Made by a program: the position numbers and the translations under genes
Shown: piece by piece, positions 7,492-15,054 of the stretch
Layout of the letters: every line of letters starts with the position of its first letter
How positions within the stretch are numbered: the first letter of the stretch is position 1
Notes under the pieces: model-generated
What the model saw: only the letters and a program-made list of their open reading frames with translations
The model's database searches: none
What the model was told of the DNA's origin: nothing
Origin: Palsa-504 sp050010815
Lineage (GTDB): Bacteria; Actinomycetota; Actinomycetes; Streptosporangiales; Streptosporangiaceae
DNA: 15,333 bases
Direction of reading: 5' to 3'
NCBI GenBank assembly: GCA_050010815.1
Contig: JBEKKH010000123.1
Location: 1 to 15,333 of the forward strand

Positions 7492-7541
7492 GAACTGGCA
7501 TTGGCATATGCTCCAGTTCCGTGACTTCTGACTGGTCCAGT
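7492..7541. promoter_or_regulatory. Divergent MocR operator region with ACTGG/CCAGT repeats
   Basis: In the 41-bp gap and the first codons of the regulator gene there is GAACTGG (7492-7498) facing CCAGTTC (7513-7519), a 7-bp inverted repeat with a 14-bp spacer. ACTGGTCCAGT (7531-7541) is a tighter dyad inside codons 4-7. Four half-sites in 50 bp between divergent genes is the layout expected for a MocR dimer that controls both its own promoter and the target promoter. The function is inferred from arrangement. Confidence 0.6.
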
Positions 7542-8921
7542 GGCCTGGACCTGCTGATTGACCTAGACCGGGCGGGTGGGTTGCGCGAGGGCATCGAGCG
7601 CACGCTGCGGGACGCCATCCGGGATGGCCGGCTGGCCGTGGGCATCACGCTTCCGTCCTCCCGGTCGCTGGCCCGCGACCTCGGTGTCGCCCGCGGCACG
7701 GTCAGCGCCGCCTACCTTCAGCTGGCCGCCGAGGGCTACCTGGAGCTGCGGCAGGGAGCGCGGGTGCGGGTGCGCTGGGCACCGCGGCACCGGCCGCCAT
7801 CCCCCGCGCCCCCCGCGCAGCCGGCGGCGGCACGCTGGGACTTCCGGCCCGGGCAGCCCGACAGCGCGAGTTTCCCGCGTCAGGCCTGGGCACGGGCCTG
7901 CAGGCAGGTACTGGCCACGGCACCCGATGAGGTCTTCGGCTATGGCGACCCGCGCGGAACCCCGCAGCTGCGCCGGGTCCTGGCCGAGTACCTGGGCCGG
8001 GCCCGCGGCGTCGACACCAGCCCGGAGCAGCTGCTGATCTGCAGCGGCTTCACCCAGGCACTAGCGCTCATCTGCCCGATCCTGCGGGCCGCGGGCACCA
8101 CCCTGGCCGTCGAAGACCCCGGTCCTCACCGCTACCGGCGGCAGGCCGAAGCCGCCGGCCTCACCGTGGTGCCGGTGCCCTGCGACCAGGACGGCCTGGA
8201 CACCGGCCACCTCGACCGCTCCGGCGCCCGGGCCGTGCTGGTCACCCCGGCGCACCAGTACCCCCTCGGGATCACCATGTCTGCGGCCCGCCGCACGGCC
8301 CTAGTGGAATGGGCCTGCCGCCGCCAGGCCCTGATCATCGAAGACGACTACGATGGCGAGTTCCGCTACGACCGGCAGCCGGCTGGGGCGCTGCAGCACC
8401 TCGACCCCAGTCACGTGATTTACGTCGGCACCACCAGCAAGACCCTCGCCCCCGCCCTGCGGCTGGGCTGGCTCAGTCCGCCCGCCAGCATCACCGCCGC
8501 CATCACCGCCGCCAAGGAAGACACCGACCGCGGCACCAGCGTCCTAGATCAGCTCACGCTCGCCCAGCTGATCGCCAGCGGCGCATTCGACCGCCACGTC
8601 CGCCGCATGCGCAGCATCTACCGCCGCCGCCGCGACGACCTGGCCCAGGCCCTAGCCCGCAACCACGCCGGCCCGGACTTGGCCGGCATCTCCGCCGGGC
8701 TGCACGCCCTGGCCCGCCTCCCCCAGCACGGGCCGACCGAACAGCAGATCCGCTCCCGCGCGGCCCGGCGTTCCATCGCGCTGCACACCCTCGGCCACTA
8801 CTGGCACAACCCGCCCGAGCCCGCCCCCCAGGCCGTCATCATCGGTTACGCCACCCCGGCTGGCCACGCCTACCATCCCGCGCTCAGTGCACTGACACAG
8901 CTACTCACTGATCCGCGCTGA
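7521..8921 (+). CDS. MocR-family (GntR/aminotransferase) regulator, PdxR-like
   Basis: A 466-residue two-domain regulator. Residues about 14-85 form the GntR winged helix (LREGIERTLRDAIRDGRLAV ... PSSRSLARDLGVARGTVSAA). A proline-rich linker (about 88-105) follows, then a fold-type I aminotransferase-like domain. Visible PLP-site elements are EDDYDGEFRY, and YVGTTSKTLAPALRLGW with the Schiff-base lysine at K307; GYGDPRGTPQLRRVLAEYL is the usual N-terminal block of this domain. The domain probably binds PLP as an effector rather than catalysing. GTG 7521 is the start; it leaves 41 bp to the divergent gene, so the transcript may be leaderless. The length is typical (450-500). It likely activates or represses the divergent PNPOx gene through the ACTGG motifs. 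Confidence 0.92.
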   Translation: MTSDWSSGLDLLIDLDRAGGLREGIERTLRDAIRDGRLAVGITLPSSRSLARDLGVARGTVSAAYLQLAAEGYLELRQGARVRVRWAPRHRPPSPAPPAQPAAARWDFRPGQPDSASFPRQAWARACRQVLATAPDEVFGYGDPRGTPQLRRVLAEYLGRARGVDTSPEQLLICSGFTQALALICPILRAAGTTLAVEDPGPHRYRRQAEAAGLTVVPVPCDQDGLDTGHLDRSGARAVLVTPAHQYPLGITMSAARRTALVEWACRRQALIIEDDYDGEFRYDRQPAGALQHLDPSHVIYVGTTSKTLAPALRLGWLSPPASITAAITAAKEDTDRGTSVLDQLTLAQLIASGAFDRHVRRMRSIYRRRRDDLAQALARNHAGPDLAGISAGLHALARLPQHGPTEQQIRSRAARRSIALHTLGHYWHNPPEPAPQAVIIGYATPAGHAYHPALSALTQLLTDPR

Positions 8922-9333
<412 letters not shown>

Positions 9334-9336
<3 letters not shown>

Positions 9337-9408
9337 GGGCCGGTCGACTTCGAGGTGCCGGCTGGAGGCTGTGGCGATGGCGTGCAGGTCTGTCTCGTCC
9401 GAGCTGAC
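9334..9408 (-). pseudogene. Second PIN-toxin 3' end (remnant)
   Basis: The minus strand encodes VSSDETDLHAIATASSRHLE and VDRP, then TGA at 9334-9336. This matches the last 24 PIN-domain residues of the toxin at 964-1584. At DNA level 9326-9408 aligns without gaps to 1196-1278 with about 12 differences in 83 bp by eye. Upstream of the serine pair the toxin similarity stops and PQQ-propeller sequence on the other strand begins, so the two pieces are joined here. It keeps the original stop codon that the longer toxin gene lacks. Confidence 0.75.
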
Positions 9409-9992
9409 GCGCAGACCGGCAAGCTGCTGTGGCAGCTCCCGGTGGGCGGGCACGACGGGCACGGCAACGACGGGCTGCTCACCGAGCACGCCACGCCCAC
9501 CTCGCGCGCTACTGCCTCGAGCCAAGCACTTACGGCGGCATCGTGACCCAGTTGGCCAGCAACGGTTCCACCACCTACGCCGCCGTCAACGACCTCGCGC
9601 TACCGACGACCCCGGGCGGCTACACCGTGTCGGAGACCGCCATATTCGAGGACATCGAGAAGGCCGCCGGCGAACTGGTCGCGGTCAACCAGGACACGGG
9701 CACCGTCGCGTGGGACATCCCGCTTCCGTCCTCGCCGTACGGCGCCGCAGCGGTGACCAACGACGTCGTGCTCACCACCACCTTCCACGGCGACCTGGAC
9801 GCGCTGGACGCGGCCACCGGCGCCATCTTGTTCAAGACGCCGATGCCCGCCGGGAGCAACGCGCCCGTCGCCGTCGACGGCGACTACATCATCGCCGGCG
9901 CCGGCGCCGCGCTGCCCCCTACGCAGCGGGACATGATCATCGCCTACAAGCTGGGGGCGACGGGCAAGCTCCCTGACACTGTGGGCTCATAA
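9406..9992 (+). pseudogene. PQQ-like beta-propeller protein, C-terminal fragment, frameshifted
   Basis: The first part, DAQTGKLLWQLPVGGHDGHG and NDGLLTEHATPTS, is in one frame; the rest, LEPSTYGGIVTQLASNGSTT onward to TAA 9990-9992, is in another. The break lies in about 9500-9525. AVNQDTGTVAWDIPL and ALDAATGAILFKTPM are propeller blades with the DxxTGxxxW/F repeat of PQQ-dependent dehydrogenase-like/BamB-like proteins. These are usually exported, but the N-terminal signal and most blades are missing. The first codons overlap the PIN tail junction. GTG 9543 could open the second frame, but a product of about 150 residues would be only part of a propeller. Confidence 0.7.
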
Positions 9993-10265
9993 CATTGACC
10001 CGGGCCGACATGGCACCCGACCGGTCCGCACCGTCCTCACACATGAGGCCACCAGGCCACCATACGACCTCTTCCCCAGAGACTCGGGTCATCGGCACGA
10101 GTGGTCGCCTACAGGCATGTACCTGTCGAGTTCGCTGGCCTGTGCCGCACTCCGGTCCGGCGGCCGCGGGACCGGAGCCATTCCCCGTTTCCGAGGGTCA
10201 CGGCGTTCTCATGACGATCCTTGGCAGCGGATCCTTGCTTAGCCTTCTCGCTCATCGGGTGGATG
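9993..10265. other. Non-coding gap
   Basis: This separates the propeller remnant from the convergent dehydrogenase gene. No gene, hairpin with a strong stem or repeat was recognised; open frames here have no family-like sequence. Confidence 0.4.
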
Positions 10266-11192
10266 TCAGTAGCCGAGATCCGGGTCTACCCGGCCCTCAA
10301 GCTCCCGGTTTGCTGCGAGCCGCTGGAGGTTCCCGGTGATGCGGGCGGCCAGGAGCGGTTCGGTCATCTGCTCGGTGTCGGCGGTGTGCGGGGTGATCAG
10401 GCAGTTCGGGAGATCCCACAAAGGATGGCCTGCGGGCAGCGGTTCGGGATCAGTCACGTCCAGGGCCGCGCCGCCGATCTGGTTCCAGCGCAGCGCCCCG
10501 ACTAGCGCCGCAGTATCGACCAGCGCGCCCCGGGCCACGTTGACCAGCCACGCCTGCTGGTCCATAACCGCGAGTTCCTCCTGCCCGATCATCCCGCGGG
10601 TCTGCGGGGTGAGCGCGGCCGCCAGCACGACCGCCCGCGCACCGGCCAGCGCCTCACCCAGACGGGAGGCCGTCACCGTCTGGACGGCACCCGCGACCGG
10701 TTCAGCGCGCCGGCGGACGACCGTCACCCGGGCGCGGAACGGCTCCAGCAGGCGCAGCAGCTCGATCGTGATACCCCCGCCGCCCACCACAGTGACAGGC
10801 TGGCCGAACAGGGTCTGCCCGGCGGGCTGCCCCCAGCAACGTGCGCGGGCCCGCTCCGGCAGGCAGCGCAAGCCGGCCAGCAGCAGCGCGAGCGCATGCT
10901 CGGCCACCGGTTCGGCATAGGCACCCTTAGCCGATGTCCACCGCCGCCGATGGTCCAGAACACCAGCCTCGGCCACCCGCTCGATACCGGCCATCGGCAA
11001 CTGCACCCACGAGATCCCCGGATGAGCCCGCAGGACCTCCCGGAGTTCCTCCACCGCCCCCGGATCGGTCCACACCAAGCCAGACGGGTTCTCGCCCAGC
11101 CCGACCGGCTCCCCGCCACCCCGGCGGATCGCATCCACCGCCCAAGCCGCCTGCCCGGGGGCAACGGCAACCAAGATCCTCATCCGCTCCAT
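10266..11192 (-). CDS. D-isomer-specific 2-hydroxyacid dehydrogenase family protein
   Basis: A 308-residue NAD(P)-dependent oxidoreductase, probably cytoplasmic, interconverting a 2-hydroxyacid and a 2-oxoacid. The catalytic triad of the family is visible: R221 in NVARGALVD, E250 in DVTDPEPLP, and H269 in LITPHTAD. The Rossmann glycine motif is VTVVGGGGIT (133-142), where the last glycine of GxGxxG is replaced by threonine, a variant I would treat as subfamily-typical. The substrate-binding front half (WVQLPMAGIERV; AEPVAEHALALLL) fits. It appears single-gene. The start is uncertain between ATG 11192 and ATG 11183 (MRILVA); GGAGGGG lies about 14 nt before the first, and GGAG inside the frame is close to the second. 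The substrate is unknown. Confidence 0.88.
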   Translation of the reverse strand: MERMRILVAVAPGQAAWAVDAIRRGGGEPVGLGENPSGLVWTDPGAVEELREVLRAHPGISWVQLPMAGIERVAEAGVLDHRRRWTSAKGAYAEPVAEHALALLLAGLRCLPERARARCWGQPAGQTLFGQPVTVVGGGGITIELLRLLEPFRARVTVVRRRAEPVAGAVQTVTASRLGEALAGARAVVLAAALTPQTRGMIGQEELAVMDQQAWLVNVARGALVDTAALVGALRWNQIGGAALDVTDPEPLPAGHPLWDLPNCLITPHTADTEQMTEPLLAARITGNLQRLAANRELEGRVDPDLGY

Positions 11193-11450
11193 GACCTACA
11201 CCTACCCCTCCCAGGACCGCCCGGTCATGCCGCCACACGGCAAACCTCACGCGGAATGAGCGGTAAATCAGTCGATCTCCGGTCATGACTGATCTACGGT
11301 GGCAGGGCTGGCCGACCTGGCGGTAAGGGCCAGAGACCGGTTGTCCCGCGAGGGTACAAGAATTGTCAGGAAGTAGACCCGGCCTGGCCGCCAGTCCAAG
11401 TCCGTCACGGAGCGCGCAGCGGGAAATCACGTTTTCAGCAGAAACGCCGC
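11193..11450. other. Gap upstream of the dehydrogenase
   Basis: It contains the dehydrogenase promoter region and, at 11319-11332, TGGCGGTAAGGGCC, a 14-mer also found at 1198-1211 at the altered toxin stop. No other similarity flanks the match. No gene is seen. Confidence 0.35.
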
Positions 11451-12140
11451 GTGACAGACGCCCGGTCGGCGACAGAGGAGTGCGTCGTCTGGAAACGCCG
11501 GGCCGGGCACTGGAACCTGGACTGGTTCGTACCCTCCCCGGACGCGCGCCGTATCGCCTGCGGACTGTCCCAGGGCGGCTCCGAGCAGAGCACGCTACGG
11601 GTGCTCGAGGCGGGCACTGGTGAGCTGCTGTCCGACGCCGTCACAGGCGCGTTCCTCGGCGCGGTGAGCTGGCTGCCCAGCGGCGACGCGCTGCTGTACC
11701 ATCGCTATCTCGACTCGGAGCCGGGTGCGCCGGCGCACCGGTGGCGGCGGGACAGCCGGGCCTGCCTGCACCGGCTCGGCACGCCGGCCGATGACGACCT
11801 GACCGTGCTGGCCCGCGGCCTCAATCCGGCGGTGACGCTGTCTCCGGCCGACCGGGCGCTCGTGTTCGTTTCACCGGGTTCGGACTGGATGGTCGCTGTC
11901 ATCGCGCACGGCACCCTGACCATCCCGCTCGGCGATGACCTGGCGGACTGCTCGTTCTACGTGGCGCCGCGCCGCTCTCGCCGACCCGGAGGCCTGTCCC
12001 TGGCGGCTGGTGGCCGGGCCATCTGACGGTGTCGTGTCGTACGCGCTGCACGGCGACGACATGTACCTGGTGACCCACCCCGACGTGTCACGGCTGAGGG
12101 TGGACCGGGTATCGCTCACGGACTTCACCGCGGTGACCGT
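11451..12140 (+). pseudogene. Prolyl oligopeptidase (S9A) propeller fragment, frameshifted
   Basis: The translation LDWFVPSPDARRIACGLSQG, then GSEQSTLRVLEAGTGELLSD and GAFLGAVSWLPSGDALLYHR, is the N-terminal beta-propeller of S9A prolyl oligopeptidases. It continues to DCSFYVAPR. The reading then shifts at about 11965-11973 into ALADPEACPWRLVAGPSDGV and VSYALHGDDMYLVTHPDV. A two-base loss in the alternating GC tract GCGCCGCGCCG would explain it. The N-terminal part of the propeller and the whole catalytic hydrolase domain (Ser-Asp-His) are absent, so no peptidase activity is possible. At about 12140 the sequence changes abruptly to an antisense recombinase fragment. GTG 11451 is merely the first start in the open frame. 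Confidence 0.75.
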
Positions 12141-12379
12141 CCCGGGCAGTGCGCGGCGCGAGCGGGATGGTGACGATCTTGCCGCCCTAATAGGGTGGTG
12201 GTCAGGGTCCGGTGGCCGCGGGCCCGGCACCAGGTGGTGAACTGGCGCAGGTCCGGCGTGTAGGCCTCTCTTGTCAGTCCGCGGTACCCGGCCAGGAACC
12301 CGGCGAGCGCGAGTCGTTCGGGGTCGGTGAAGGCGGGCTGGATCGTGGCGAGGGCAGTGGATGGGGCGGCAGTGGTCAT
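12140..12379 (-). pseudogene. Tyrosine recombinase remnant (copy 1), internal deletion
   Basis: Starting at ATG 12377-12379 behind GGAGGT, it encodes MTTAAPSTALATIQPAFTDP, then ERLALAGFLAGYRGLTREAY and TPDLRQFTTWCRARG. It then jumps to HRTLT and a frameshifted match to the KGGKVVTIPLAPRTAR region of the intact-frame copy at 13936-14724. The central part including catalytic Arg I is deleted, and everything after about residue 185 of that copy is replaced by the peptidase fragment. It retains N-terminal residues (REAYTPDLRQFTTWCRARG) that the other copy lacks, so it is not a simple copy of that copy as it now stands. Confidence 0.8.
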
Positions 12380-12459
12380 CGGGCACCTCCGGGACGGGCT
12401 GAGACCCGGGGGGCTGGGCCGGCTGCGGGTCCCAGCGATTGAGCGGAAACCCACCGTAA
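12273..12459 (-). repeat. Direct repeat, copy A: recombinase 5' end plus leader
   Basis: It aligns without gaps to 14618-14804 (offset 2345 bp) with about 14 differences in 187 bp counted by eye. It covers the first 36 codons and 80 bp of upstream non-coding sequence including the Shine-Dalgarno. Just beyond, both copies again share CGCTCCAGACCGCCGA (12518-12533 here). Confidence 0.85.
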
Positions 12460-12676
12460 ACCGGGCGAGCCGGTCACGCCAGGCGGAAGCCCAAGCGAAG
12501 CCAGTACCGCGAGAGACGCTCCAGACCGCCGAATATTTGCTATCCGGATGCCGCGATTCCCCGTGCCTGCTGCGCGTGCAGATCATCCATTCTGGCATCT
12601 GCTTTGTCGGTGGATTGCGAGGCCAGTCCTCCCGGCGCGCGATTAGATGCCGGGTGAGGCTCTTTCCCGGCCTGGT
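12460..12676. other. Gap between recombinase remnant and CMD gene; possible hairpin
   Basis: It holds the diverged upstream region of recombinase copy 1. CCCGGC (12666-12671) and GCCGGG (12681-12686) can pair across the CMD stop codon with a 9-nt loop, and might act as a weak terminator for the minus-strand CMD gene. Confidence 0.35.
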
Positions 12677-13237
12677 TTAAGCCGGGACGGGGCCGGTCCC
12701 CGGCTCCATGGGCAGCCGAAGTGCCCGGACGGTGAACGAGATCGCGTGGTACCAGCCGCACAGCAGCAGCAGGTCTAGGGCACCGTCCTCGCCGACCGCG
12801 CTGGTCAGGCCGTCCCACCCCTCGTCGGTGAGGTCACTGCTGGCATGCAGCTCATCCACGGCGCGCAGCACAGCGCGGTCGGCTGGGTCATCCCAGCACA
12901 GGTCCTCCGGCTGGCCGCTGCCGAGGGAGCGGACCTGCGGCTCGGTCAGGCCGGCCTTGACGGCGAAGACTGAGACATGGACGCCCCATTCATAGTCGGC
13001 CCCGCACAGTGCCGTCGTCCGGTCGATGACGAGCTCGCGGTGGCGCAGCGACAGCGCGGACTTCCGGGATAGGTAGTACTGGCCCCACCCGGCGATCCCC
13101 CGTGCCAGTTCTGGCCGCCGTGCCCAGACGCGGAACAGGCTGATCGGCGGGCCGAGCAGTGTCAGGGCGGCGGCGGTCTCGGCGCTGTGAGGCGGTTCGA
13201 GCGGCGCGATCCGCGGCCGCTTCGGATTCAGAGGCAT
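12677..13237 (-). CDS. Carboxymuconolactone decarboxylase (AhpD-like) family protein
   Basis: A 186-residue all-helical protein of the CMD family. The diagnostic segment is LSLRHRELVIDRTTALCGAD then YEWGVHVSVFAVKAGLTEPQ, about residues 65-105. It corresponds to the LxxRxxELxIL...CxxxYEWxxH motif in which a Cys, a Glu and a His line the active site. There is only one cysteine before EWGVH rather than the CxxC of AhpD peroxidase-type members, so a thiol peroxidase role is less certain. A C-terminal WYHAISFTVRALRLPMEPG follows. ATG 13235-13237 is chosen because similarity begins at IAPLEPP soon after. It is divergent from an HxlR regulator, a common pairing for redox- or electrophile-responsive genes, so induction through HxlR is plausible. 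Confidence 0.85.
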   Translation of the reverse strand: MPLNPKRPRIAPLEPPHSAETAAALTLLGPPISLFRVWARRPELARGIAGWGQYYLSRKSALSLRHRELVIDRTTALCGADYEWGVHVSVFAVKAGLTEPQVRSLGSGQPEDLCWDDPADRAVLRAVDELHASSDLTDEGWDGLTSAVGEDGALDLLLLCGWYHAISFTVRALRLPMEPGTGPVPA

Positions 13238-13243
13238 GGGTGC

Positions 13244-13255
13244 GATGCTAGCATC
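13244..13255. promoter_or_regulatory. Palindrome in the HxlR/CMD divergent promoter
   Basis: GATGCTAGCATC is a perfect 12-bp palindrome 7 bp from the CMD start codon and 56 bp before the HxlR start. Its location between a regulator and its divergent neighbour makes it the best operator candidate for HxlR; the role is inferred. Confidence 0.5.
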
Positions 13256-13310
13256 TGTAGCTTCGGAAATGAAAGCACCTGTCCTTCGCGACCAGCTGAA
13301 AGAGCCCCAC

Positions 13311-13658
13311 ATGCCGACAGCCACTCCGGACCCCGTGCCCCTGCCAGGCCGTCCTGTCCGGGGCTCCGCCACGGGACGGCCTGTCATGGCGCTGCTGGAC
13401 CTGCTGGGCCGCCGCTGGGCGCTGCGGGTGCTATGGGAACTGCGCGGCCCGGCGGCCCCGACGTTCCGCGAGCTGCAGGCACGCTGCGACGCCGTCTCCT
13501 CGAGCGTGCTCGCCGAGCGCCTGCGCGAGCTCGGCGAGGCCGGCATCGTGCGTCACAGCGGGGACGGCTACGCCCTCACCACCCAGGGCCGCGACCTGCT
13601 GTCCCGACTGGCCCCGCTGGACGAGTGGGCCGCCCGCTGGCGCCCGGCCGACGAGTGA
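13311..13658 (+). CDS. HxlR-family transcriptional regulator
   Basis: A 115-residue winged-helix regulator. The body reads MALLDLLGRRWALRVLWELR, then TFRELQARCDAVSSSVLAER and LRELGEAGIVRHSGDGYALT, ending TTQGRDLLSRLAPLDEWA. The LLGxRWxLxVLxxL opening, the FxELxxxxxxxSxxxLxxRLxxL recognition helix and the Y-x-LT-x-xG wing are the HxlR signature. The cysteine in LQARCDAVSS could be a redox or electrophile sensor, as in related regulators (inference). ATG 13311 is chosen because AAAGAG lies 8 nt upstream; an in-frame ATG at 13236 would overlap the divergent start codon and the palindrome. It probably controls the neighbouring CMD gene. Confidence 0.9.
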   Translation: MPTATPDPVPLPGRPVRGSATGRPVMALLDLLGRRWALRVLWELRGPAAPTFRELQARCDAVSSSVLAERLRELGEAGIVRHSGDGYALTTQGRDLLSRLAPLDEWAARWRPADE

Positions 13659-13889
13659 CAGCCGGGTCACGGCAGCGTGGCCGGCCACGGCGGGGCGACC
13701 TCGCTGGCTCTAGAACCAGTTCCCGCACATCAGACGCCGCGCACGGGCGCGCAGTACAACCCGATCTGCGCCTCCGGCTAGCGGCTCGCCAGGGCCAATC
13801 GAATCGCGCCGAACGGCGGTTCGCGTGCGCGTTTAGGTCGCGGTCAGTGACCGCCTCGCGGCCATCGTCACCGGGCGGCCACGGGCATG

Positions 13890-13918
13890 TCCGTCTGGCG
13901 GTTGGGCCGCCAGACGGA
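13890..13918. terminator. Perfect 12-bp hairpin between convergent genes
   Basis: TCCGTCTGGCGG pairs with CCGCCAGACGGA around a TTGGG loop. It lies 17 bp beyond the recombinase stop on the minus strand and about 230 bp after the HxlR stop on the plus strand, so it probably serves mainly the recombinase, or both as a bidirectional terminator. No U-tract is present. The stretch 13659-13889 has no recognisable gene. Confidence 0.65.
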
Positions 13919-13935
13919 ACTGCTGGCCGATGGGG

Positions 13936-14724
13936 TTACCTGGCGGCGCCGGCGAGGTAGGCGGCGACGATGTAAGTCGCGTGCCGGTCCAGGCTGCCGC
14001 GGGCCCGGTCGTATCTCATGGTGGTCCGCGGGTCAGCGTGGGAGGCGGCCTCCTGAACGTCACGCAGCGGCACGCCGGCATCGAGGGCAGCGGTGATGAA
14101 CGCGTGCCGCAGTGTGTGCGGGCCCACGTTCTTGCTGATCCCGGCCCGCCGGGCGACCTTGCGGACGATCCGCCCGGCGCCGTACCGGTCCAGCCGCTGC
14201 CCGTCATGAGTGAGGAAGACGGGGCCGTCGCAGCGTTCGCCGGTGGCCAGGTCGATCGCCCGGGCGGTGCGGGGCGCGAGCGGGATGGTGACGACCTTGC
14301 CGCCCTTGCGGCTGATCGTCAGGGTCCGGTGCCCGCGCTCCAGGCCCAGGTGCTCGATGTCGGCGCCGGTGGCCTCTGAGACCCGGAGCCCGTTCAGCGC
14401 GAGCAGCGAGATCAGCACATGCTCGGTCGGTGGCCCGAGCCCGGCGGCCACTAGCAGCGCTCCCATCTCGTTCCGGTCTAGGGCGGTGGCATGGGACTCG
14501 TAATCCAGCCGGGGCCGCCGTACGTGCGCGGCCGGGGAGTGGTCTAGGAGTTCTTCTTCGACGGCGTACTTGTAGAACCCGGCGATGGTGGACAGCCGCC
14601 GGGTGACGGTGGCGCGGGTCAGCCCGCGGTACCCGGCCAGGAATCCGGCGAGGGCGAGCCGTTCTGGGTCGGTGAAGGCGGGCTGGATGGTAGCGAGGGC
14701 AGTGGATGGGACAGCAGTGGTCAT
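13936..14724 (-). CDS. Tyrosine recombinase / site-specific integrase (copy 2), shortened N-terminal domain
   Basis: A 262-residue XerC/D-like recombinase. The catalytic domain is complete: Arg I in ALNGLRVSE, the beta-hairpin lysine in RKGGKVVTIPL, HxLR in PHTLRHAFI, the second His in EAASHADPRTTMRYDRA, and nucleophile candidates Y in TMRYDRA and HATYIVAAYL, of which the latter has the usual spacing after the SHADPRTT block. The start ATG 14722-14724 has GGAGGT 5 nt upstream. The core-binding domain is short: GLTR is followed at once by ATVTRRLSTIAGFYKYAVEE. In copy 1 at 12140-12379 GLTR is followed by EAYTPDLRQFTTWCRARG, so part of the DNA-clamping domain seems deleted. The frame is open, but DNA binding may be impaired. 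A hairpin follows the stop. No excisionase or phage gene is nearby. Confidence 0.85.
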   Translation of the reverse strand: MTTAVPSTALATIQPAFTDPERLALAGFLAGYRGLTRATVTRRLSTIAGFYKYAVEEELLDHSPAAHVRRPRLDYESHATALDRNEMGALLVAAGLGPPTEHVLISLLALNGLRVSEATGADIEHLGLERGHRTLTISRKGGKVVTIPLAPRTARAIDLATGERCDGPVFLTHDGQRLDRYGAGRIVRKVARRAGISKNVGPHTLRHAFITAALDAGVPLRDVQEAASHADPRTTMRYDRARGSLDRHATYIVAAYLAGAAR

Positions 14725-14804
14725 CGGGCACCTCCGGGGCGGGCTGAGACCCGGGAGGCTGGGCCAGCGGCGGGTCCCAGCGATTGAGCGGAAACCCAAC
14801 GTAA
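14618..14804 (-). repeat. Direct repeat, copy B: recombinase 5' end plus leader
   Basis: Partner of 12273-12459. The conserved 80-bp leader upstream of the start codon includes GCGATTGAGCGGAAACCCA (minus-strand complement is transcribed). The shared CGCTCCAGACCGCCGA recurs at 14873-14888, after a stretch that differs in length and sequence between the copies. Confidence 0.85.
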
Positions 14805-15014
14805 GCTTTTCCTGGCGATCACTCCATGTCACAGGCCACCGGAACCTGGAGCGGGGTCAACCCTCGGAGAAGCGCTCCAGACCGCCGATTCGGCGCGCGT
14901 AACGTTGACGCCGCCAGAGTGGGCGGCCTCGCGCAGATCGGACCCGTCTGATCCTCATTTATTCGCCTGCTCCGATTGAGGAACAATCATCTGGCCCACG
15001 CTCCTACTCTGCTG

Positions 15015-15036
15015 TGGCCTCACGCGAGTGGGGCCA
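15015..15036 (+). other. Hairpin with GCGA (GNRA) tetraloop
   Basis: TGGCCTCAC and GTGGGGCCA form a 9-bp stem with one G-U pair around the loop GCGA. GNRA tetraloops are typical of structured RNAs rather than of protein-coding DNA. The 210 bp upstream (14805-15014) hold the recombinase promoter region and nothing else recognisable. Confidence 0.5.
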
Positions 15037-15054
15037 GGGGAGCGGTGGTGACGC

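Noticed and set aside
6728..7699. Minus-strand 323-codon frame overlapping PNPOx and MocR
   Set aside because: Out of frame with the PNPOx protein and spans two well-supported genes and their operator.
8309..8911. Plus-strand proline/arginine-rich frame inside the MocR gene
   Set aside because: Frame shadow of the aminotransferase domain; no start context or family match.
11319..11332. TGGCGGTAAGGGCC 14-mer shared with 1198-1211 as a third PIN tail or attachment site
   Set aside because: No similarity continues on either side, and a 14-mer in GC-rich DNA of this size can recur by chance or from a tiny relic.
13690..13860. Possible tRNA or attB remnant downstream of HxlR
   Set aside because: GTTC-containing stretches are present but no acceptor stem or cloverleaf could be built by eye.
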